64,000 bases of DNA from Lepturacanthus savala. Lineage: Eukaryota > Chordata > Actinopteri > Scombriformes > Trichiuridae. Each line of letters begins with the position of its first letter. The first letter of the stretch is position 1. The translations under genes and the position numbers were made by a program. The notes under the pieces are model-generated. The model saw only the letters and a list, made by a program, of their open reading frames with translations. It searched no databases and was not told the DNA's origin. The stretch lies in assembly GCA_030544235.1 (NCBI GenBank), contig CM060467.1, forward strand, positions 2,113,501 to 2,177,500. Reading direction: 5' to 3'. Shown piece after piece: positions 23,415 through 35,756 of this stretch.

Positions 23415-25311
23415 TTGAAGAAATAATGAAGAATTACCTTGTTTTCTGTTGTGAAAGTCTTATAACGGCTGGATATTTAATCAAATATCTGATAACAACC
23501 CAACAAAGATGAAGCTTCCTTTAATAAATGAGCTTTTTACCATTTATATTATTCCTGTCAGGTGCTTTTATTTTGAAAAACGTGATGTTTTAATAACTAA
23601 TTGTGTTGTCTTGAATCACTTTATACCCATGTTTATTTAGTCTTTAATAAATCTGCTTGTACTTGTTGAATAATGGATCAGTTCTTGCCAGAAAAGAGAA
23701 GAAAAATTCATTAATCTCCTTTTTATCTTGTTGCTTTTGTGGATCTGGATGGAGAAGTTTGATTATTCATGTGTGATAAAAACAGATTTTAATTCTATTT
23801 CTCTATCAGGATAATTCCTGTTGCTACAGTAGAACCACACGCTGTAAAAAACATGATTAAACTCGACTTAAATAGGAAAAATCAAACATTTACTGCAGAA
23901 TATGGTGTCAGGGACTCAGTGGCTCATATATTTATATTTATATATGAGTTATTATATTAATATATTTTCTATATTTGCATATTTTTGCATAAATTGCACA
24001 TATTTTGCATTGGTCCATCTATAGATAACTTATAGATAATTTAACTTATTTCAAGTTTTTCAAAGAATTTAAGATAAAAAAAGTCTGAATTATGAGATAA
24101 AAGTCTATAAAATAAGACAAAAAGACTAAAACTGAATTATGTTTCATATTTCAAGTGTTTTTTCTTGATTTTGGTCGATTTATTCTTGTTTTACTTTCAA
24201 TAAATCAATGAATAAATGAACATTTATTAAGAAACGTCCTGAAAAAACAACCTTAGTTTCAATGATAACTGATTTATTTGATTTTGCAGCTTAACAATAA
24301 TTTATCTGACAGAAATAAACTATAAACTAAAGGATAAAGTTTTATTTAAATGTCCTGATTTAATTATTTAATTTCTGATGTGTTTCACTTAGAATCTCAT
24401 TTAAAATGAATGGAGGAATATTCTGATTACTAATTAATTAATTATCAGCTGGTTCTGATTTTATTATATTTGCAGGCATCATTGTTTTTAAATCCTTTTG
24501 AATCTCAATAACTTTATTTAAAGAGAAAATTCAGACAGAAAAAATGAATCTGCAGAGATTTAAAGGCTGCAGAATAGTAAGAATTTATGGTTAATTCAGG
24601 TTAATTCAGGTTAAGTTAATTCTGGTTATGTCCAGTTAATCCAGTTGATTCTGGTTAATGCAGTTTATTTCTGGTTAATTATGGTTATTTAGTTTTAGTT
24701 AATTCAAATTGATTTAAGTTGATTCAAGTTGATTCTGGTGAATTCTGATTAATTTGGGTTAATCCAGGTCAATTCTTGATTATCCAGGTTAATTCAGGTT
24801 ATTTCAGGTTAATGCTGGTTAATCTAGATTAATTCAGATTAATTTGGGTTAATTTGGGTTAATTCTGGTTAATGCTGGTTAATCTAGGTTAATTCTGATT
24901 AATCCAGGCTAATTAATTATATATCTATATTCCGAGTAATTCTAGTTAATTTATCTTAATTCTGATGAATTCTGATTAATTCTGGTTAATCTATGTATAA
25001 TTCAGGTTATTTCTGGTTGTTCCAGGTTAATGCTGGTTAATCTGATGAATTCTGGTTAATTCTGAATAATTCAGGTTAATTCAGGTTAATCCAGGCTAAT
25101 TAATTATATATCTACTGTATATTCTGATTAATTCTAGTTAATTTAGCTTAATTATGATGAATTCTGATTAATTCAGGTTAATGCTGGTTAATTATTTTTA
25201 TTTCAGGTTTATCTAGGTTAATTCTGATTAATTCAGGTTAATCCAGGTTAATTTTCGTTAATTCAGGTTATTTGAGGTTACTGCTGGTTAATTCAGGTTA
25301 ATCCAGGCTAA

Positions 25312-25316
<5 letters not shown>

Positions 25317-25361
<45 letters not shown>
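25317..25361. repeat. (TA)n microsatellite
   Basis: Uninterrupted TA dinucleotides, inside the GGTTAA array. Confidence 0.97.
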
Positions 25362-25363
<2 letters not shown>

Positions 25364-25640
25364 TTATTAATTCTAGTTAATTTATCTTAATTCGGATGAA
25401 TACTGGTTAATTCTGGTTAATCTATGTATAATTCCGGTTAATTCAGGTTATTTCAGGTTAATTCTGGTTAATTCTGGTTAATTTGGGTTAATTCTGGTTA
25501 ATCCAGGTTAATTCGGGTTAATTCGGGTTAATCCAGGTTAATTCTGATTAATTCAGATATAATTCTGGTTAATTCAGGTTAATTCAGGTTATTTTAGGTA
25601 AATGCTCTTTAATCTATGTATAATTCTGATTAATCCAGGT

Positions 25641-25790
25641 TAATCCTGGTTAATTCTAGTTATTTCAGGTTAATCCTGGTTAATTCTAGTTATTTCAGGT
25701 TAATCCTGGTTAATTCTAGTTATTTCAGGTTAATCCTGGTTAATTCTAGTTATTTCAGGTTAATCCTGGTTAATTCTAGTTATTTCAGGT
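25641..25790. repeat. 30-bp higher-order repeat, exactly five copies
   Basis: Five successive identical units, each made of three 10-mers: TAATCCTGGT, TAATTCTAGT and TATTTCAGGT. It is a homogenised block at the edge of the degenerate 10-bp array, implying a recent expansion. Confidence 0.97.
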
Positions 25791-25952
25791 CCTTTTCCTC
25801 ATAGTCCTGATGTTTCCTGACTGTTTCAGTCAGATTCTGTTCTTTTTTTTTTTGTTCGTCATTGGAGCGTTCAGCAGACGTGATGCTACACTGAGCAGCA
25901 GTCAGCCAATCATCCTACAGACAGGACGACCTCTACATGTTATATACATCAG

Positions 25953-25953
<1 letters not shown>

Positions 25954-25988
<35 letters not shown>
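25954..25988. repeat. (CA)n microsatellite
   Basis: About 17 uninterrupted AC dinucleotides. Confidence 0.97.
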
Positions 25989-25989
<1 letters not shown>

Positions 25990-26112
25990 TCATAGAAAGA
26001 GGATTCTCTGTTTAACTGAGGCTGAACAGTATGTGACATAAAATCTACGCTGCAGTCTCTTCTGATGACAATAATAAAATATAAAACCATTTAAAACTGA
26101 TCCTCAACACAG

Positions 26113-26358
26113 TCCAGACCAGTTTTCACCAGAAAAAGGAAAAGTTTCTTCATTTCTAAGCTCAGCTGTTACCGTGGTGATATGGAATGAATAAAAAGAG
26201 AAGTGGAAATGAGTCATGAGCTGTTAGTCAGACTAATCCTATTCTCAGATATGAGCTTTAAACCTTAATTTGGGTTAAGTCACTTTTTCTAATGTTGGTA
26301 ATTGGACCTTTCCTGTCGATTCTTTGTGTTTTTTGCCCATTGATCTTCACTGATAACT
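26113..26358 (-). repeat. Right arm of a long inverted repeat
   Basis: Partner of 23181-23414, opposite orientation, from TCCAGACCAGTTTTCACCAG to GATCTTCACTGATAACT. Similarity stops abruptly on both outer sides; no target-site duplication was recognised. Confidence 0.92.
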
Positions 26359-26359
26359 G

Positions 26360-27044
26360 TTTCAGATTGTTGTTTCTTCAGTTTGTTTTTGCTTTGGCCA
26401 GATGTTCACAACAGATGTTGTGAATATAGGTGAGTTTGAAGCATGATTCAGTATTCAGTGTTTTACTCCCGTTTTGTTTAACCAAACTTAAATAAATGTT
26501 TTGTTTTACTTTCAAAATCACTGAGATGTTTTCAGGCTCCTTCATTTTTTCACAGTTGTGTTATCTTCCAAAAGGTCTGAGTGGAATATTCTAGATTTTC
26601 CTTTTTAAAAGAGTGATATCAGATAAAAACTATCCATGATATCTGTCCCGATGGCATCAGAAATAATGCTGATAATGCTAATGATGTTATCCGCTAAGAT
26701 AAAATGGGCCACATGGTTTCAGCTAAAATGGGCCTCAACACACGTGTGTGACATTTGGTTCAACTAAAACCTGGACAGTATTGATGATTGTCATGGGAAA
26801 TTAGTTAAAATAGTCATTACTTTTGGCTGTTTGTGTAATTTAGCTTGTTACATATGACTGGGTGCTAGCTTTTGTGTAGCGATAGCTTAGCTTGATAGCT
26901 TAGCTTGTATACATAGGTGTGTTAGTGTGTGTGTGTGTGTGTACAACGCATACCTGATCTGTTATTGTTTTAATTGCAATGTGATTCTAAGCAATTGTGT
27001 TTTAACATTAAAACTTTGAATTAATTTTGAATTTCCCTTTTGTC
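26360..27044. other. Interval between inverted repeat and minisatellite
   Basis: Contains two isolated, inverted copies of the core of the following 22-bp repeat (26697-26712 and 26721-26736, TAAAATGGGCC) and tandem TAGCTTAGCTTGATAGCTTA sequence near 26884. Otherwise unremarkable. Confidence 0.6.
26925..26942. repeat. (GT)n microsatellite
   Basis: Nine GT dinucleotides in a short pure run. Confidence 0.9.
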
Positions 27045-28010
27045 ATTTGGCTGGCCCATTTTACCTGATGAGATGGCCCATTTTACTAGATGGGATGGCC
27101 CATTTTACTAGATGGGATGGCCCATTTTGCCAAATAAGATGACCCATTTTATCTAATAAGATGACCCATTTCATCTGATGAGATGGCCCATTTTTCTTGA
27201 TGATATGGCCCATTTTATCCAATAAGATGACCTATTTTACCTGGTGAGATGGCCCATTTTACCCGACAAGATGGCCCATTTCATCCAACAAGATTACCCA
27301 TTTTACCAGATAAGATGGCCCATTTTACCTGATAAGATAGCCCATTTTACCAAATAAGATGACCCATTTTATCTAATAAGATGACCCATTTCATCTGATG
27401 AGAGGGCCCATTTTACTTGATAAGATGGCCCATTTTTCCTGATGATGTGGCCCATTTTATCCAATAAGATGGCCCATTTTACCTGATGAGATAGCCCATT
27501 TTATCCAATATGATGGCCCATTTTACCTGATAAGAGGAGCCATTTTATCCAACAAGATGATCCATTATACCTGATAAGATGGCCCATTTTACCCGATAAG
27601 ATGGCCCATTATACCTGATGAGATGGTCCATTTTACCTGATGAGATGGTCCATTTTATCCGATAAGATGGCCCATTTTACGTGGTGAGATGGCCCATTTT
27701 ACGTGGTGAGATGGTCCATTTTATCCGATAAGATGGCCCATTTTACGTGGTGAGATGGCCCATTTTACCAGATAAGATGGCCCATTTTACGTGGTGAGAT
27801 GGCCCATTTTACCTGATGAGATGGTCCATTTTATCCAATAAGATGGCCCATTTTACGTGGTGAGATGGCCCATTTTACGTGGTGAGATGGCCCATTTTAC
27901 CAGATAAGATGGCCCATTTTATCCAACAAGATGACCCATAAGATAGCCTAAGCCTACCTGATAAGATGACCCATTTCATCTGATGAGATGGCCCATTTTA
28001 CCTGAAACTA
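27045..28010. repeat. 22-bp minisatellite, about 43 copies
   Basis: Units of GATGGCCCATTTTACC plus a variable six-base part (TGATAA, TGATGA, AGATAA, or GTGGTGA with shifted spacing). A GTGGTGA sub-family at 27677-27890 is locally homogenised. No unit-length multiple of 3, so it is unlikely to be coding. Confidence 0.95.
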
Positions 28011-28960
28011 CAGCGGATGTTTCAACATTTATAGGTCCTAAATAATCAGATTTTATCACATAATTCCATCATAAAATTATCAGTAACAGTCATTGATCAT
28101 AAATATACATGGAAATGGGATTTTTTGTGTTATTGTCCGACATGGCCCCATTTACCTTCATCAAATCCTGTTTTTGCTTTGTCTTTATTTAGAGGAAAAT
28201 GGTTTTACCACGACATCACAAAATGGGAAAAAAATGAAAAACCCTCAGTGAATCCATTGCTCCATTCCCACCAAACCACCGTCTTTATACACCGTGAAAT
28301 GACATTTAACCGCCCCTGTTCCTTTCTGCATTAACGTAATGCAGTAAGTGAGCTGTCAATCAAACCTCACAACGGAAAACGTTTCCAGTCCCACGTTTTC
28401 TCCTCCGTGGTCGAGGACGTGAACGTTTGGAGGACGCTAATAGCGTTTCACGTCTTCGAAGACGGAGCGACTCCACCGGGCAATTTACCTGTCTGTTGCA
28501 TGTACTTGACAACTTGTTAGGGTTGGAACGGCCATTTAAAACACACTCCAAAATAAACAGGTTTTGTAAGTTAAGTCCTTTTTTCTCTGGTCGGAGCCAG
28601 GAACAGATGTCCAACCCGGTTGATGAATGGAAACCATCTGAAACAACTCTCTTAGCCTTAGTTCAATAAATATACCTTTCAACATTTCATTTACACACAA
28701 AAAAGCAAAGAAACGACATGTGGAGTGACAAGTACAGCTCTGCTTTTTCCTGTTTATACATATTTTAACTCCGTTATCTCCAGGTTTTTATTATATGTTT
28801 GTAAATCTGTTAAAATCCATTGATTTTAATGCATTTAATGCAACATTTTTTGGATATTTCAAAGTTTTTATTGATAATTCTTCCTTTATTTTACCAACCG
28901 CAGCCATTTCAAAGGATATTTTTCCATATATAAGATATTTAACGTGGTAAAAGTGTTGAG
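28010..28960. other. Interval without recognised gene
   Basis: 28340-28660 is less AT-rich and open in several frames on both strands (up to 84 codons), but no domain, start context or splice structure supports a gene. It could be an old repeat or non-coding element. Confidence 0.4.
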
Positions 28961-31900
28961 TTTAATGCATCAATACATAAATAACAATAACAATGTTAGA
29001 TTCTTTTGTTCCAATATTCTAACTATATTGTTCTGGAATTATGTGATTTTTATGATTTTATGGACAAATAATTGATGTTTGAACTCTGCATTTCTATATT
29101 TTTCTGATTTGGGTCAGTTTAGTCTGTTTAAAGTTATTTTATCTGTAGTAAAATAAAATTTTAGAGGGTTTTTTTTCAATATTCTAACTATATTTGCTCT
29201 TTAACAGCAAAATGCAAAGATAGAACTTTATTTTCATTTGTCCAGTTATTAAATTATTGCACATTTTATTTGTTTTTGTCTAATCATTCACTTGAAAGTG
29301 ATTTTTATTACTTGATAAAGCATAAAAACACATGACGATCTTTAAACTTTTATCGTATTAATCATTAAACTTTGCATTAAGAATATTTTTTTTAAATGTT
29401 TTGCATCAGTTTCACCTTGTTTTAACTGTTAAATTAAGTATTTTTATCTAATTGTAATGTTTTTTTCAATATTCTATTCCAGGTTTAAGTCCAATAACCT
29501 TTGATGTTGTAGAGATATTCATCATTTATTATTATTTACAGCAGGAAAACTGATAAATAAACCTGTGGATTAAGTATTACTAAGTATTTTAATTAGTTTT
29601 GATTAGTTTTCTCACTTTCAAGACAAAAAAAGCTCTTTAAACTCGATCGTAGTTAAACTTCAAAGAAAAATGAGACAAAAAATGTTACAGTTCCTTTGAT
29701 GTTCCTTTGATTTGAAATTTGTTTGATGTTTTAAAGTTTTGTTACAGTTCCTTTGATGTTCCTTTGATTTGAAATTTGTTTGATGTTTTAAAGTTTCTCT
29801 GACTCTGACTAAATGTATAAAAATGATCTTTTATTTATATTATTATTCATTGAGGGAATATTTTAAATTAAAATGCATGAATATGGAAGAACAGACGTCA
29901 TATTGTTGAAATTTCCCTTTTTTCTCTTGTCATTTCTGCTGTTTTTGTAAATTAAAGGTAATAATAATAATCAGAATGTGTTTTTTTACATGTTTATTTG
30001 ACTTCACATCACATTTGTGTGGATGCAGCCTATGATCTACACTGAGTTTGACTCCTCAACAGCTAATTGTCTTTCTACAGAATATTTTACAGCCTCAGGA
30101 CCAGTTTATCTGTTAAAAGCATTGAATGACGTTCATTGAGATCTCCGATGACATTATTACAGAAAACATGGTTGTAAAAGGCTGTTTCCAGCGCCAACAT
30201 TTAAACAGGAACAGAATCTGTTTCCTCAGGCGATGGAAAGAGATAAAAAACCAAAAAATCCCTCTTTTTGTTAAACAGGTTATCAAACGTGTCAAAAAAA
30301 GCCAGAACATACACAAGAAGCTGGAAATAAAAGGAGCGTGTGTGATTGAACACGTCAACTAATCACGCCTCGCTTTAATAAACACGTCAGGTCCTTCCTA
30401 ACAAACTCTGTCATTAACTCGATTTGTGAGAGTTTGTTAGTGCAGGAGGAAGAAAAGGAGGTTTGTTTCCCTCCGTCGACTCAGGACTCTGTTAAACTGT
30501 CTACAAATTGCTCACAGAACCGATAATTGAGCTGGAGTTGTGCAGCAGGAGCCGAGGACCCTATGGAGGATCGAATATCTGATTACTGAGGAGGAGACAA
30601 CGAGCAGCGGAGTTGGTGCCAGACCAGATTTGTCGAGGAAACTAAAAGATCGGTTTTGTGTAACAAAAGATACGGAACAAGACTGGAAATTCCTCTAAAT
30701 CTGAGCTGTTACTGGGGAGAAGCATGCACATCGCCGTGGTAACAAAACTCCTGTCGAATGAGGAGGAAAACGATCAATAACCGTCAATTAATATCATCAA
30801 TATCCACATTATCAGGATAAATAAGCAGCTAATTAACACTAGTACTAGTTTTCTTTACTTTATTACTTGATAAAACATAAAAACACATGATGATCTTTAA
30901 ACTTTTATCTTATTCATCATTAAACTTTGCATTAAGAATCATTTTTTACATTTTTTTGATAATGTTTTAAAGTTTCGCATCAGTTTCGCAAAGTTAGATT
31001 ATTTTTTTTCCAATATTCTAACATATTGTTCTGGAATGATGTGATTTTTATGATTTTATGGACAAATAATTGATGTTTGAACTCTGCATTTCTATATTTA
31101 TCAGTTTAGTCAGTTTTAAGTTTTAAATAAAGTTATTTTATCTGTAGAAAAACACAATTTTAGAGGTTTTTTTCAATTTTCTAACTATATTTGCTCGATA
31201 ACAGCAAATTGCAAAGATGGAACTTTATTTTCATTGATCCATCCATTGACTTTTATCTTATTAATCATTGAACTTTGCATTAAGAATCATTTTTTACATT
31301 TTTTTGATAATGTTTTAAAGTTTTGCATCAGTTTCACCTTGTTTTAAGTGTTAAATTAAGTATTTTTTATCTAATTTTGCTATATTCTAACTCTATTGTC
31401 TCTATAACAGCAACATAAATACATTCGACATGTTGTAGATTTATTTAAATTCAATGGTTGTAGAAATATTCATCATTTAAAACTGATAAATAAACCTGTG
31501 GATTAAGTATTAATTAAGTATTTTAATTAGTTTTGATTAGTTTTCTCACTTTCAAGACAATAAAAGCTCTTTAGACTCGATCGTAGTTAAACTTCAAAGA
31601 AAAATGAGACAAACAATGTTACAGTTCCTTTGATGTTCCTTTGATTTGAAATTTGTTTGATGTTTTAAAGTTTTGCATCAGTTTCATCTTGTTTTAAGTG
31701 TTAAATTAAGTATTTTTATCTAATTTGAACCTTTTTTCACATTATTCTAACTCTATTTTCTCTATAACATCAACATCAATAGATTAATGTTGTAGATTTA
31801 TTTAAATTCCATTTTAAGTCCAATAACCTTTGATGTTGTAGAGATATTTAACATTTATTATCATTTATAGCAGGAAAACTGGTAAATAAACCTGTGGATT

Positions 31901-32265
31901 AGTGGTTAAATCACGTTATTTCCTTTAGAAAAAGGTATTTATTTAAAAAAACATTTAGTTTTCTCACTTTCAAAAGAATAAAAGCTCTTTAAACTCGATT
32001 GTAGTTAAACTTCAAAGATTCAAAGAAATGATACAATGAATGACTTCAAAGACAAACAAATGTTCCACTTCCTGTTTGTTAATATTAAGTCAGAATTATC
32101 AGATAAAACGTCCAAATTATAAAATAAAAAAAAACTCTATTTTCTCTATAACATCAACATAAATAGATTCTGACTCTTCTGTCGTCACCTCACATGTTCC
32201 TTTGATTCCAGGTTTAATTCTAACCCTAAATTTTCCATATTTATTGTCATTTATAGCAGAAAAAC
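28960..32265 (+). repeat. Family C interspersed repeats, several + copies, with local duplications
   Basis: Recurrent order of blocks: TTCTGGAATNATGTGATTTT, TTATGGACAAATAATTGATG, TTTGAACTCTGCATTT, a TTTTATCTGTAG segment, TTTGCTCTATAACAGCAA, AGTCCAATAACCTTTGATG and TATAGCAGGAAAACTG. Near-complete runs lie at about 29020-29580, 31010-31510 and 31680-31900, with a partial run near 32130-32260. A 53-56 bp segment is doubled at about 29685-29797. The interval 30110-30760 between copies is unique-looking and shows no gene. Confidence 0.75.
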
Positions 32266-33100
32266 AGCAAAAATGCATCAGAACGCTGAAGAATACATGT
32301 TCACGTCTCTTGCTGCTTGTTTTTTCTCATTTCTTGATAAATTCCTGGTTGTCGGCTCTTATTTTCTCTAGTTTCGCAGCATCTCTCTTGTTTTCAGCTT
32401 CGGTTTAGTTGAATCTGAGATTTTCCTCAGATCCTCGGAGAAATGACGACATCTCAGCTCTATAAGTGGCACCGAAATCAGAATTCACCGACGGATTCAG
32501 CTGCAGAAAGAACATGTGGCGCGTGTTAGCGGTTACAAATTTTCATATGTCTTCATTTTCTGATGGGAAAAAATAGTGAACAGAGAACTTTTTGTTTTGG
32601 AGATATGACCAAACAGATACAATCAATGCAGAAAGGAAAAAAAGACAAAACGGAGCCGGGACATTGTTTAAATCCAAGAGAATTGCACAGAAAAAAACGA
32701 ACAACAACAAATAGGACACTGATCTGGGTTTCTCACTAAATTCATCCCAGCTGTCTCCAACTATATTGTTGCTAAAGACAACATTTAATATCCTGAAACG
32801 TTGGTTTGATGGACTGCAGAAGCATTCTTACATGTCACATGTGCAGACCGAGGACGCCACGCTTCCTCTGGACTGATGTTATCTGTCGGGTGGTCACTCC
32901 GAAAAAAAGAAATTAAAAAAAAGAAGAATAAAGACGAGTCCTTTGCTGCAACAGGTTAAAAAACGGGTGAATTCTGTGTTTGAAACGCGTGAAACACACG
33001 TTAATTTATCAGTGAATGATGATAAATGTGGGAAAGCTCTACAAACACAAAGGTTAAAGGTTAAAGGCTAAAATTTTGTTTTTACTAAAGATAAAAATAC
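32265..33100. other. Unique-looking spacer between opposite-facing family C clusters
   Basis: No array or open frame of note. Higher-complexity stretch at about 32430-32540 and 32750-32960. Confidence 0.4.
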
Positions 33101-33222
33101 TGCATTTAAAACTTAAAAAAGACTAAATTGACCCAAATCAGGAAAAACACTTGAAAAAAAGCTACAAAATAAAGATAAAGATGAGAGTTCAAAGGTCATC
33201 ATTGATCATCCCAGAATATGAA

Positions 33223-33224
<2 letters not shown>

Positions 33225-33289
<65 letters not shown>
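33225..33289. repeat. (AT)n microsatellite
   Basis: About 32 uninterrupted AT dinucleotides within a family C copy. Confidence 0.97.
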
Positions 33290-33292
<3 letters not shown>

Positions 33293-33449
33293 TAACCAGC
33301 TTAAATTAACTTTATTTAAAACTTAAAACTAGACCAAATTGACCCAAATCAGGGAAAACACTACAAAATAAAGATCAATGAGAGTTCAAAGGTCAATTAA
33401 TTGTCCATAAAATCATAGAAATCACACTGAGGATCATTCCAGAACATGA

Positions 33450-33451
<2 letters not shown>

Positions 33452-33506
<55 letters not shown>
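33452..33506. repeat. (AT)n microsatellite
   Basis: About 27 AT dinucleotides at the same position in the next family C copy, so the tract belongs to the repeat. Confidence 0.97.
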
Positions 33507-33512
<6 letters not shown>

Positions 33513-34699
33513 AAAAATACATTAACCAGCTTAAATTAACTTCATTTAAAACTTAAAACTAGACCAAATTGACCCAAATCAGGGAAAACACTTAAAAAAA
33601 GCTTCAAAATAAAGATCAATGAGAGTTCAAAGGTCAATGAATGAATGGATGAATTAAAAGAAACTATAACAAGAAAATACATTAATCAGCTTAAATTAAC
33701 TTTATTTAAAACTTAAAACTAGAACAAACTGACCCAAATCAGAAAGAAAAACTTGAAATAATCTAAATTATCTGCAATGCAAAGATCAATTATCTCATAT
33801 TTGTGACTAATTTGTGTTTTTTTTACCTCATATTTGATTGTTTTTAATCAGATTTTTTATTTTTTATTGATTCTTTTTATATTTTATCATAAGTATCTGT
33901 GAATAGAATAAGATAATTCTACTTGAAAACTTCCTCCCCTTAAAAATGATTAAAAATGCTTTATTTAAAACTTAAAATAAGAACAAACTGACCCAAATCA
34001 GAAAAATGCAAAGTTGCAATAAGATAAAGAGTTCAAAGGTCAATTATTAGTCCATAAAATCCTATAAATCCCACTGAGGATCATTCCAGAACATGAAGAA
34101 TATATAAAATATAAATTAAATATATAAATAGTCTCTACTGATATTATATTAAACTATTTTGATGTTTTATTTCATATATTTGGTTTAAAACTCATATTTT
34201 TTGTCTTTTTTAAAACTAAAATCCTATTTTTGTTCATTTTCATCTCATATTTGTGATTTATTTGTGTCTTTTTAAACTATTTTGATATTTTATTTCATAT
34301 ATTTGGCTTTTATTGAAACTAAAATAATAGTTTTCCTTTCTGTTTCTCATATTTGTGACTAATTTGTGTTTTTTTACCTCATATTTTAACCTTATTTTTA
34401 ATTTTTTATCAAATTTTTTAGTTTTTTTTTTATATTTTATCATAATTATCTGTGAATAGAATAAGATAATTCTACTCAAAATGTACTTTTTTAACATTTT
34501 ATTTAATATATTTTACATTTTACCTCATATTTTTGTCTTTTTTTAACCTAAAATAATATTTTTAAATTTTTATCTCATATTTATTTGGGTCTTTTTACCT
34601 TTTGGAATCTCATATCCTATTTTTTTTATTTTTTTCTCTTTTTTTAATCATATTTTTCAGCATCTGTGAATAGAATAAGATCATTGTGTTTTATTTCAG

Positions 34700-35520
34700 C
34701 CTTTATTTAGTGTGTTGTTGTTATTGTGGTGGCCATTTTGAAAAGAAATATATATAAAAAACACAGTTTAGTCCTTTAACACCTCTGTTATAATGCAATA
34801 ATTCAGATATACAGACAAAAACTGACTTTGATTGAGTATTTAATGGTGTAAAATGTAGATTTACAGTTAAAATCGGTCAAAAAAAAAGGAATTTGGCTCC
34901 AAAAAAACAGAATTTTCACAGATTTGTTCTCGCTTTGACTAAACTGAACATCTGACGCTTCGATTTAACCTCAAATAAACAGAAGGGACGCGTCTTTGGA
35001 TTAATTGAAGCTGAATTGTCAGAAACGATTAGAAAAAACACGGCTGTTTTTCTTAGCTGGTGAAAAGTTTGGGAGGTTTTCTCAGGCCAGACACAATATT
35101 ATGTCTCCGTTATATGATAAAAACCACCGTAAATTAAACGGATTCTCTGTTTTCTGCTCACATCAGTGATTCTGCTTGTAGGAAAACAATGTCCTGTCAC
35201 TCTCCTGATAAATCACCCTTATTTATCGCGTTTAGGTAAAACTAAAGGGTTTAAATTACGCAGCGAAGTCGTTAGAGGTCACACCTTTTAGTTTGTTTTT
35301 TACGTGTAACATGGAGAAAATATAACGTTGCCTGTTTCTCTGGATTCTCCGGTTCCACATTCCTGCAGCGTAAGGAGGTGTAGTTCACACTTTCTATCTG
35401 CTCGCTCAATTTAAAGATTTCTGCCGGGTTTTAAAGTGCTTCTTAATTTTTCATGGTCTCCGAGCCGCTTCCTCCAGCTGATCCCTTCCAGATGTGGCTG
35501 GAGAGGGAGGTGAGAGAAGG
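34700..35520. other. Unique-looking interval without gene
   Basis: Non-repetitive. 35060-35300 is a higher-complexity stretch with sites such as AGGTCACACCTTTT and CTGATAAATCACCCTTATTT; possible non-coding element. No coding evidence. Confidence 0.35.
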
Positions 35521-35524
35521 AAAA

Positions 35525-35590
35525 GGCCTCCTCCACCTCCTCCTCCTCCACCTCCTCCCACCTCCTCTTTCACCTCCTCATCCTCTATTA
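35525..35590. repeat. CCTCCTCCA-type purine/pyrimidine tract
   Basis: Polypyrimidine run with CTCCACCTCCTCCTCC-like units. It falls in an accidental open frame (35453-35635) that encodes only low-complexity Leu/Pro/His and is not taken as a gene. Confidence 0.85.
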
Positions 35591-35756
35591 CACATGTATG
35601 TTTCTATTTTATTTTCATATTTAATGTCTCACTGAAAAAAAAAGGCCCTGAAACGCTAATTAATTGATAAACTAATTGATTTCCCATCTGCTTTCACTTC
35701 ATGTTCAGTTTATTGCATAGCGTTGCCATGGCAACAATGAATTTGTGGTTTGTTTT

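Larger units (their letters stand above)
24575..25795. repeat. GGTTAATTCW-type minisatellite, about 10-bp unit
   Basis: About 1.2 kb of units such as GGTTAATTCA, GGTTAATTCT and GGTTAATCCA, with variants TGATTAATTC. It is interrupted by a (TA)n tract and by two copies of CCAGGCTAATTAATTATATA. The 3' end is homogenised (see next entry). Confidence 0.93.
33100..34700 (-). repeat. Family C repeats in reverse orientation, with (TA)n tracts
   Basis: Blocks AAAACTTAAAACTAGACCAA, AAAGGTCAATNATTNGTCCA and GATCATTCCAGAACATGAAG recur at about 33100-33235, 33300-33450, 33530-33665, 33690-33790 and 33950-34110. The region from about 34110 to 34700 repeats CTCATATTTGTGACTAATTT-type sequence several times. 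Confidence 0.7.

Noticed and set aside
24575..25795. Interstitial telomere repeats (GGTTAA similarity)
   Set aside because: Vertebrate telomere is TTAGGG; the 10-bp GGTTAATTCW unit does not match it in period or sequence.
28340..28670. Possible exon in GC-richer patch with frames on both strands
   Set aside because: No recognisable domain, start context or splice sites; overlapping opposite frames are typical of chance.
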